A stretch of 60,670 nucleotides of DNA from Mycobacterium szulgai. Lineage in GTDB: Bacteria; Actinomycetota; Actinomycetes; Mycobacteriales; Mycobacteriaceae. Positions 51,420 through 60,670 of this stretch are shown one piece after another. How positions within the stretch are numbered: position 1 is the first letter of the stretch; every line of letters begins with the position of its first letter. The stretch spans positions 1 through 60,670 of the forward strand of contig NZ_LQPW01000106.1 of the NCBI RefSeq assembly GCF_002116635.1. The letters are read 5' to 3'. The notes under the pieces are model-generated. The model saw nothing but the letters and a program-made list of their open reading frames with translations. It had not been told where the DNA came from and made no database searches. The translations under genes and the position numbers were made by a program.

Positions 51420-52547
51420 CTACAGGATGGCCAGTTCCTTGGGGAACCGGGTCAACAATTCCGGCTTAGCGCCGGCGGTTTCGGGTGTTTCTCGCGTCCC
51501 AGTGGCCACTACCAGGGTGTCTTCGATGCGCACACCGCCGCGGCCAGGTAAATAGACGCCGGGCTCCACGGTCACTACGGAACCCGCAAGCAGTGTACCG
51601 GCGGATGTCGCTCCGATGCCCGGCGCTTCGTGAATCTGCAGGCCAACGCCGTGTCCCAAACCATGGCCGAAGTGGTCGCCGTAGCCCGCGTCGACGATCA
51701 TCTGACGCGCCGCGGCGTCGACGTCGCGTAGGTTGGCTCCCGGCCTTAAGGCCTCCCGGCCAGCTTTTTGGGCTTCGGAAACCAGCTGGTAGATCTCACG
51801 CTGCCAGTCGGCCGGCGAGCCGAGGACGAAAGTGCGGGTCATATCGGAGTGGTAGCCGGCCACCAGCGCGCCGAAGTCGATCTTGACGAAGTCACCCTTG
51901 GCCAGCACGGCGTCGGTGGGCCGGTGATGCGGAATCGCCGAGTTGGCGCCTGCGGCCACGATCGTCTCGAACGAGATCGTGTCCGCGCCATGGTCGAGCA
52001 TCAGGCTCTCCAGCTCGCGGCCCACCTCCTTTTCGGTTCGGCCCGGTCGCAGTCCCCCACGCTGCACCAGATCGGCCAGCGCGGCGTCGGCCGCTTCGCA
52101 GGCCAGCCGCAACAAGGCCAGCTCACCGGCGTCTTTGACCTCGCGCAAGCCCTCCACGATCCCGGATGCCCGCACCAGCTCCGTGTCGTGGCCCTCCACC
52201 GCGCCCGTCAGCGCATCCAGTCCGTCGACGGTCACGACGTGACTTTCAAAGCCCAGCTTCTGTACACCGGCCGTCGCGGCCCGGGCGGTCAGATGGCGAC
52301 CCAGTGCCCGCTCGATGGCCACCTCGAGATCAGGTGCTTGCTGTGCGGCCTGCGTGCGGTACCGGCCGTCGGTGGCCAGCACGGCGTCGCATTCGCTGTC
52401 GGGGTTGGCGAAAACCAGCAACGCGCCGTTTGATCCACTGAAACCGGATAGATATCGCACATTTATCAGGTCCGTGACCAGCATCGCATCCAGTCCGGCT
52501 GCGGCAATTTGGGCTCTGAGCTTGTGTCGACGCTGGGAATGTGTCAC
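51420..52547 (-). CDS. pepQ: Xaa-Pro aminopeptidase/prolidase-type M24 peptidase PepQ
   Basis: The 375-residue metallopeptidase has a creatinase-like N-terminal domain and the pita-bread fold C-terminal domain. Metal ligands are in [19 protein letters not shown] (two Asp), [14 protein letters not shown] (His), TVEPGVY (Glu) and GVRIEDT (Glu). It cleaves bonds beside proline, a link to its efp neighbour. GTG start at 52547, divergent from the next membrane gene by 33 bases. Confidence 0.93.
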   Translation of the reverse strand: MTHSQRRHKLRAQIAAAGLDAMLVTDLINVRYLSGFSGSNGALLVFANPDSECDAVLATDGRYRTQAAQQAPDLEVAIERALGRHLTARAATAGVQKLGFESHVVTVDGLDALTGAVEGHDTELVRASGIVEGLREVKDAGELALLRLACEAADAALADLVQRGGLRPGRTEKEVGRELESLMLDHGADTISFETIVAAGANSAIPHHRPTDAVLAKGDFVKIDFGALVAGYHSDMTRTFVLGSPADWQREIYQLVSEAQKAGREALRPGANLRDVDAAARQMIVDAGYGDHFGHGLGHGVGLQIHEAPGIGATSAGTLLAGSVVTVEPGVYLPGRGGVRIEDTLVVATGTRETPETAGAKPELLTRFPKELAIL

Positions 52548-52580
52548 GACCCTTGACGGTACTCGCTAGGCTGAACCCCC

Positions 52581-53302
52581 ATGAGGAACTGGATGGTGCG
52601 CGGGTTGGCCTTTGCCGCCGCGATGGTGATTGTCCGCCTGTTCCAGGGGGCGTTGATCAATGCATGGCAGACGCAGTCGGCACTGATCAGCATTGTGCTA
52701 CTGGTTCTCTTCATCATCGGTGTGTCGATATGGGGAGTGCTCGACGGCCGCGCCGACGCCAGGGCCAATCCGGACCCCGACCGCCGCGAAGACCTCGCAA
52801 TGACCTGGCTGCTCGGCGGTCTGCTGGCCGGCGTGCTCAGCGGGGCGGTGGCCTGGATCATCGCCCTTTTCTACAAAGGCATCTACACCGGCGGCCTGAT
52901 CAACGAGATCACCACGTTCGCGGCCTTCACCGCGCTGCTCGTGTTCCTGTTCGGAATCGTCGGCGTGGCTATCGGCCGGTGGCGGGTAGACCGCAGCGCT
53001 CCGCCGGCCGAGAAGCACGAAGGAGCCGGCAGATCTGAGGAGCGCGCCGACACCGACGTGTTCACCGCCGTTCGCGGCGACGACAGCCCTACCGGCGAGA
53101 TCCCCAAGGGCGCAGCCCAGACCGAGGAACGCACCTCATCGGTGGCCACGGCCGAACGTGAGGCACCCACCGAGACGATCCCGACGACCGACAGCGATGC
53201 GAAGACCGAAGTCATCCACACCACCGACAGCGACGCGAAAACCGAGGTCATTCACACCGACACCGGCAAGACGGAGCCGACCAAGAAGCCGGACAAGAAG
53301 GA

Positions 53303-53306
<4 letters not shown>
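52581..53306 (+). CDS. Four-helix membrane protein with acidic repeat tail (Rv2536-like)
   Basis: The 241-residue protein has about four transmembrane helices in its first ~135 residues (B-4DMT-type in some annotations), followed by a hydrophilic Thr/Asp/Glu/Lys-rich tail with the duplicated unit [12 protein letters not shown]. The tail is probably disordered and cytosolic or extracellular; topology is not resolved. It is convergent with aroQ, the stops sharing a CTAG. Confidence 0.85.
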
Positions 53307-55336
<2,030 letters not shown>

Positions 55337-55337
<1 letters not shown>

Positions 55338-56542
55338 TAGCCCGATGCCCGCGCGGCCGGGGATTCCCGGTCGGTGACGGTGCGCTGGTAGGACTCGATG
55401 TTGCGGCGGGTCTCGGCCAGCGAATCACCGCCGAACTTCTCCAGCACCGCGCGGGCCAGCACCAGCGCCACCATGGTTTCGGCCACGACTCCGGCGGCCG
55501 GGACCGCGCACACGTCCGAGCGCTGGTGGATGGCGACGGCTTCGTCGCCGGTCGACATGTCGACGGTGGCCAGCGCCCGCGGCACCGTCGAGATGGGCTT
55601 CATCGCCGCGCGCACCCGCAGCGCCTGCCCGTTGGTCATGCCGCCTTCGAGTCCGCCGGCCCGATTGGTGGAGCGCACCACACCGTCGGGACCGGGATAC
55701 ATCTCGTCATGGGCCTGGCTGCCGCGGCGCCGCGCGGTCTGGAATCCGTCGCCGATCTCTACACCTTTGATGGCCTGGATGCCCATGACCGCGGCAGCCA
55801 GCTGGCTGTCTAGCCGGTTGTCGCCGCTGGTGAACGAACCCAGTCCGACCGGCAGGCCCACAGCCACCACCTCGACCACACCGCCCAGGGTGTCGCCGTC
55901 CTTCTTGGCGGCTTCGATCTCGGTAATCATGGCCTGTTCAGCCTGCTCGTCGAATGCGCGAACGGGGCTGGCGTCGATCTTCGGTAGATCCTCGGCTCGC
56001 GGCGGCGGCCCTTCATACGGTGCCGACGCGCCGATCGAGATCACGTGGGACAACACCTCGACACCGAGGGCTTGACGCAGGAACGCGCGGGCCACCGTTC
56101 CCGCGGCAACCCGGGCTGCGGTCTCCCGGGCGCTGGCGCGCTCCAGCACCGGGCGGGCGTCGTCGAAGCCGAACTTGAGCATGCCGGCGTAGTCGGCGTG
56201 GCCGGGCCGCGGCCGGGTCAGCGGCTCGTTGCGCGCGCTGTTTTCCAGCTCTGTGGGGTCGACCGGATCCGCGGCCATGACGGTCTCCCACTTAGGCCAT
56301 TCGGTGTTGCCGATCTCGATGGCGATGGGGCCGCCCAGGGTGCTGCCGTGCCGTACCCCGGCCAGCACGGTCACCGCGTCCCGCTCGAACTTCATTCGTG
56401 CGCCGCGGCCATAGCCCAGCCGGCGGCGGGCCAACTGATCGGCGATCTCGCTAGAGGTGACTTCCACGCCGGCGACCATGCCCTCAACCACGGCGACCAG
56501 CGCTCGGCCATGGGACTCCCCGGCAGTGATCCAGCGCAACAC
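55337..56542 (-). CDS. aroC: Chorismate synthase
   Basis: The 401-residue FMN-dependent enzyme forms chorismate from EPSP. It starts [22 protein letters not shown] and contains the [28 protein letters not shown] and [18 protein letters not shown] signatures. GTG at 56542 is the only start in place. It heads the operon aroC-aroK-aroB-aroQ; in M. tuberculosis this gene is called aroF. Confidence 0.97.
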
Positions 56543-56681
56543 CCGAACATCTTCCCACGAACCCGGAGTTGACCTCGCCGATGCCCCGTGGCCTGCGATT
56601 CAAGGTCTATTTCACTTTTATAACAGCCGCGCCTGCAACTTCTTGACCAATCTATTTCCATGCGTTGACGGGAGAGGTCTC

Positions 56682-59600
56682 ATGGCGCTTGTGCTTGTGA
56701 CGCCGGCTGTGTTGGCGGCGGCGGCGGGCGATGTGGCAGGCATCGGCTCATCTATCAGCGCGGCCAACAGCGCGGCGGCCGCCCAGACCACGGGCCTACT
56801 CGCGGCTGCTCAGGACGAGGTGTCTGCAGCGATCGCATCGCTGTTCTCCGGCCACGCCCAGGAATATCAAGCGCTCAGCGCACAGGTGGAGGCGTTCCAG
56901 GCGCAGTTCGTGCAGGCATTGAACGGCGCGGCCGGAGCCTACGCATCGGCCGAGGCGGCCAATGCTTCCCCGATGCAGGCGCTGGCGGCGGCGGCGAATG
57001 CGCCCACTCAGGCATTGTTCGGCCGCCCGCTGGTGGGTAACGGCGCCAACGGGAGCGCGCCCGGTCAGGCCGGGGCGCCCGGCGGCCTGTTGTACGGCAA
57101 CGGCGGCAACGGCGCCCCGGGCGTCACCGCGGGAACGCGCGGGGGCGCCGGCGGTGCTGCGGGGCTGATCGGTAACGGCGGCAACGGCGGCGCCGGCGGC
57201 GCGGGCGCCGCCGGTGGCGCCGGCGGTCGCGGCGGCTCATTCATGGGCAACGGCGGCGCCGGAGGCGCAGGTGGGGCTGCTACATCGTTCAACATGATGG
57301 GCGGCCGGGGCGGCGATGGTGGTGCTGCGGGACTGCACGGCAACGGCGGGGCCGGCGGTCAGGGCGGGGCCGGAGCGGCCGGCGCGGCCGGCAGTTCGGC
57401 GACGATCGCCGGCGGGTCAGGCCATGACGGCAGCATCGGGGGCCGCGGCGGAGACGGTGGCAAGGGCGGCGCGGGCGGCTCCCTGTCGGGCGTTGGCGGA
57501 GATGGCGGCGCAGGTGGGTCCGGCGGGAGCGGCGGCCTCGGCGGCAGCGGCCTCAGCGGCGCCGACGGGCTCAGTGCTGGTGCGGACGGGCACGCCGGCG
57601 GCAACGGCGGGAATGGTGGCGCCGGTGGCGCCGGTGGTAACGGCGGAGCCGGCGGGACCTCCGCGACTGGCAACGCCGGCCACCAGGGTGCCGCCGGCAA
57701 CGGCGGCCACGGCGGCAACGGCGGCAACGCCGGTGACGGCGGGGCCGGCGCGGCCGGTAGCGCCGGCTCTACCGCCGGAGCAAACGGCGGCCACGGCGGC
57801 AACGCAGGAGTGGGTGGCGTCGGCGGTATCGCCGGCACCGGAGCCCACACCGCCACCAGCGGCGTCAACGGGGCCTCCGGCGCACACGGCACCGGCGGCA
57901 ACGGCGGCGACGGCGGCAACGGTTACAACGCCGCCCAGGCCGGAGCCGGCCCCGGCGTCAGCGGCGGCAAGGGCGGCAACGGCGGGGCCGGCGGCAGCTA
58001 CGGCAACGGCGGCGCCGGCGGTCGCGGCGGCGACGGCACGGCCGGGGCGAACGGCACCACCCCGGGTGACCCGTCGCTGGCCGGCACCCGCGGTGGCGAC
58101 GGCGGCAGCGGCGGCGACGGCGGTGCCGGCGGGGCCGGCGGGTCGGTCATGGGCAACGGCGGTAGCGGCGGGGCCGGGGGCAGCGGAGGGGCCGGCGGCA
58201 ACGGCGGCAACGGATCGGATGCCACCCCCGCGCTGGCCAACGCTCCCGGCGGAAATGGCGGCGGCGGCGGCAACGGCGGCAACGCCGGTAACGGCGGTGC
58301 CGGCGGGGATGCCCTGGGCGTAGGCAACGGAGGTAAGGGTGGTGCCGGTGGCGCCATCGGCGCCGGCGGCAACGGCGGCGACGGCGGCCATGGCGATGGC
58401 CACATCGGCGGGGGTCAAGCACCATACGGCGGCCGTGGCGGCAACGGCGGGCAGAGCGGCCTGAACGGCAACCTGTCCTCCGGGGGCAACGGCGGCAACG
58501 GTGGCAACGCCCTGGTCGCCGGTAACGGCGGGGACGGCGGCGCCGGCGGAACAATCGGGGCCGGCGGCAACGGCGGCAAAGGTGGGGTCGGTGCGGACGG
58601 CTGGAACAACGCCTTCGGCGGCCGCTCTGCATGGGACGGCGGAAACGGCGGCGACGGCGGCTCGACCGGGATTGGTGGGGCCGGTGGTAATGGCGGCTCC
58701 GGCGGCCACCTCAGCGGCAACGGCGGCAACGGCGGCAACAGCGGCAACGTCGGTCCCGCCGGTAACGGCGGGGCCGGCGGGACCGGTGGCGCCCCCAACT
58801 CAGTTGTTGGACGCGCCGGCTCGGGCGGCGTCGGCGGCAATGGCGGGAACGCTGGTCACAGCCTCGACGGAGGTCGTGGTGGTGACGCCGGGATGAACGG
58901 CAGCGGTGGCCACGGCGGCGACAGTGGATCGGTGGGAGCCGCCGGCACCGGCGGGGCTGGTGGCAACGGCCCCAACGGCGGCAATTATGTGGGCAATGGC
59001 GGCTGGGGCGGTGCGGGCGGGCGCGGGGGCGTAGCCGGATTCAGCGGCAACGGCGGCGCCGGCGGCAACGGCGGCACCGTATCGGGCGACGGCGGTGCAG
59101 GCGGCAACGCGGGGGCCGTTGGGCAATGGGGCAACGGCGGCTCGGGTGGCCACGGCGGCGACGGCGGGCCTCCCAGAGACGGCACGCTGATCGCCATGGG
59201 CGGAACGGGCGGCGCGGGCGGCGCATCGGGCGCAGTCCTGGGCACCGCAGGTGCGGGCGTCGGCGGCAACGGCGGCAACGGCGGCAACGCCCTGGGCACC
59301 GGACACGGCGGCAGTGGCGGGGCCGGTGCCAATGGAGCGTATGCCGGTGACGGCGGTGCCGGCGGCGACGCCGGCGCAGGCGGCACGCGCGGCGGCGGTA
59401 ACGGTGGCGCCGGCGGGGCCGGCGGATCTGTGGTCGCCGGATCCAACGGCTCGGGGGGTCACGGCGGCATTGGCGGCTCGGCCAGCACTCCGGCAGCGGC
59501 GGGCATCGGCGGCAACGGCGGCAACGGCAGCACCGGTGGCAATGGCGGCGCCGGCGGTGACGGCGGCGACGCTACCGGGGCCGTTACCGCGGGCGCAGGC

Positions 59601-60670
59601 GGCGCCGGGGGCGCCGCCGGGGCCGGCGGCGCAGGCGGCGCTGGCGGCACCGGCTCCGCCCCGGGTAAGGCCGGCGTCGCCGGCGGCTACGGGACCGGCG
59701 GTGCTGGCGGCGAGGGTGGCAATGGCCACACCGCGACCGGCAGTGCCGGAACTGTCGTCAACGGAGTCAACGGCGGCCGGGGTGGCGACGGCGGCGCGGG
59801 CGGCACCTATGGCAATGGCGGCGCCGGCGGCAACGGCGGCAATGGCAGCGCCGGAGCGAACGGCGCGAGTGCCACCGCCGCGGGCGGCTCGGGCACCGGC
59901 GGCGGAAACGGCGGCAGCGGCGGTAGCGGCGGCAACGGCGGGGCCGGCGGAACCCAGGCCGGCAACGGTGGAGCCGGCGGTAGCGGCGGCACCGGCGCCA
60001 ACGGCGGCAGCGGTGGCAATGGCCTTACCGGCGACAACGCCAGCACCGGGGGTGCCGACGGGCAAGCCGGCGGCAGCGGCGGCGACGGTGGTACCGGCGG
60101 CAACGGCGGAAGTGCCGGCACCGGCGGCACCGCAGCAGCCGGCCACGCCGGCACCAGCGGCACCGGCGGCAACGCCGGTAACGGCGGCAACGGCGGCAAC
60201 GCCGGAGCTGGCGGCAACGGCGCCGACGGCGTCGCCGGCGTGAACTCCGGTAATGGCGGCAAGGGCGGCAACGCCGGCAACGCTGGAGCCGCGGGTGCCG
60301 GCGGCACCGCCGGCACCGGCCCGAACAACGCCCTGTCGGGTACCGCCGGCGCCCGCGGAACCGGCGCCAACGGCGGCAACGGCGGCAACGGCTACGACGC
60401 CAGTACCGGCACCACCCCTGGCGTTAACGGGGGCAACGGCGGAAACGGCGGAAACGGCGGAAACTACGGCAATGGCGGCAATGGCGGCACCGGCGGCAAT
60501 GGCAGCAATGGCACCACCGGCTCGCCAGGATCCGTCGGCATTCTCATTGGCAACGGTGGTGACGGCGGCACCGGCGGTAGCGCCAGCGCCGGGCCCACCA
60601 CGCCGGTCAGTGGGACCGGCCTACCCGGCAATAACCCTGAATTCGACCCCACCCCCGTGCCCCTCACCGC
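56682..60670 (+). CDS. PE_PGRS family protein, 5' part
   Basis: An intact PE domain ([20 protein letters not shown] through [25 protein letters not shown], about 95 residues) is followed by the usual [12 protein letters not shown] linker and PGRS repeats. The frame stays open to the edge, giving at least 1,329 codons. Near the end the repeat gives way to [19 protein letters not shown], suggesting that a non-PGRS C-terminal region begins. ATG at 56682 follows GGGAGAGG. It is divergent from aroC. Confidence 0.94.
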   Translation, partial: MALVLVTPAVLAAAAGDVAGIGSSISAANSAAAAQTTGLLAAAQDEVSAAIASLFSGHAQEYQALSAQVEAFQAQFVQALNGAAGAYASAEAANASPMQALAAAANAPTQALFGRPLVGNGANGSAPGQAGAPGGLLYGNGGNGAPGVTAGTRGGAGGAAGLIGNGGNGGAGGAGAAGGAGGRGGSFMGNGGAGGAGGAATSFNMMGGRGGDGGAAGLHGNGGAGGQGGAGAAGAAGSSATIAGGSGHDGSIGGRGGDGGKGGAGGSLSGVGGDGGAGGSGGSGGLGGSGLSGADGLSAGADGHAGGNGGNGGAGGAGGNGGAGGTSATGNAGHQGAAGNGGHGGNGGNAGDGGAGAAGSAGSTAGANGGHGGNAGVGGVGGIAGTGAHTATSGVNGASGAHGTGGNGGDGGNGYNAAQAGAGPGVSGGKGGNGGAGGSYGNGGAGGRGGDGTAGANGTTPGDPSLAGTRGGDGGSGGDGGAGGAGGSVMGNGGSGGAGGSGGAGGNGGNGSDATPALANAPGGNGGGGGNGGNAGNGGAGGDALGVGNGGKGGAGGAIGAGGNGGDGGHGDGHIGGGQAPYGGRGGNGGQSGLNGNLSSGGNGGNGGNALVAGNGGDGGAGGTIGAGGNGGKGGVGADGWNNAFGGRSAWDGGNGGDGGSTGIGGAGGNGGSGGHLSGNGGNGGNSGNVGPAGNGGAGGTGGAPNSVVGRAGSGGVGGNGGNAGHSLDGGRGGDAGMNGSGGHGGDSGSVGAAGTGGAGGNGPNGGNYVGNGGWGGAGGRGGVAGFSGNGGAGGNGGTVSGDGGAGGNAGAVGQWGNGGSGGHGGDGGPPRDGTLIAMGGTGGAGGASGAVLGTAGAGVGGNGGNGGNALGTGHGGSGGAGANGAYAGDGGAGGDAGAGGTRGGGNGGAGGAGGSVVAGSNGSGGHGGIGGSASTPAAAGIGGNGGNGSTGGNGGAGGDGGDATGAVTAGAGGAGGAAGAGGAGGAGGTGSAPGKAGVAGGYGTGGAGGEGGNGHTATGSAGTVVNGVNGGRGGDGGAGGTYGNGGAGGNGGNGSAGANGASATAAGGSGTGGGNGGSGGSGGNGGAGGTQAGNGGAGGSGGTGANGGSGGNGLTGDNASTGGADGQAGGSGGDGGTGGNGGSAGTGGTAAAGHAGTSGTGGNAGNGGNGGNAGAGGNGADGVAGVNSGNGGKGGNAGNAGAAGAGGTAGTGPNNALSGTAGARGTGANGGNGGNGYDASTGTTPGVNGGNGGNGGNGGNYGNGGNGGTGGNGSNGTTGSPGSVGILIGNGGDGGTGGSASAGPTTPVSGTGLPGNNPEFDPTPVPLT

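Overview
The window reads as a chromosomal segment of a slow-growing Mycobacterium close to the M. tuberculosis / M. kansasii / M. marinum group. The base composition is very GC-rich, and three PE_PGRS loci (one broken) and one PPE-MPTR gene are present. Nearly every housekeeping protein closely resembles its M. tuberculosis H37Rv counterpart as I remember it. H37Rv gene numbers below come from memory, not from a search, and the exact species cannot be fixed from the sequence alone.

Layout. 1-3226: the 3' part of a PE_PGRS gene. 3.2-6.0 kb (minus): priA and a YhhN-type membrane gene. 5.97-13.3 kb: an oxidation/hydrolysis cluster with two HSL-type esterases (lipI, nlhH), a frameshifted AraC-type regulator, cyp132 translationally coupled to a Baeyer-Villiger-type monooxygenase, and an alpha/beta hydrolase fused to an SRPBCC domain. 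13.5-16.2 kb: a PPE-MPTR gene and a PPOX-fold gene. 16.2-20.1 kb (minus): metK, coaBC, rpoZ, gmk, mihF. 20.6-21.0 kb: an HTH-TOBE regulator. 21.0-29.7 kb (minus): the pyrimidine operon pyrR-pyrB-pyrC-(membrane gene)-carA-carB-pyrF, with a PyrR-type RNA element ahead of pyrR. 29.9-37.6 kb: a methyltransferase, then a tightly overlapped minus-strand operon (desaturase, type III PKS pks18, two sulfotransferases), lprF and a serine beta-lactamase-like gene.

38.0-43.1 kb: a flavin monooxygenase coupled by ATGA to a nucleotidyl-cyclase/AAA+ regulator, then a PE_PGRS remnant. 43.1-46.4 kb (minus): an Orn/Lys/Arg decarboxylase and a small secreted protein. 46.6-50.0 kb: accessory membrane and regulatory genes (DUF4239, stand-alone GreA C-domain, Rv1733c-like, PucR). 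50.0-56.5 kb (minus except one gene): an Rv2532c-like gene, nusB, efp, pepQ, a plus-strand membrane gene, and aroQ-aroB-aroK-aroC. 56.7 kb to the end: the 5' part of another PE_PGRS gene.

Organisation. Two blocks that lie far apart in H37Rv (roughly Rv1402-Rv1367c and Rv2531c-Rv2540c) are joined here, the first inverted relative to the second. The junction region holds the flavin monooxygenase/cyclase pair and the PE_PGRS remnant, which suggests an inversion symmetric about the replication terminus. The strongest candidates for new biology are the desaturase-PKS-double sulfotransferase operon, the monooxygenase-cyclase operon with its palindromic operator, and the CYP132/BVMO/esterase cluster whose AraC regulator is broken. 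No tRNA, rRNA, CRISPR array or insertion sequence was recognised.
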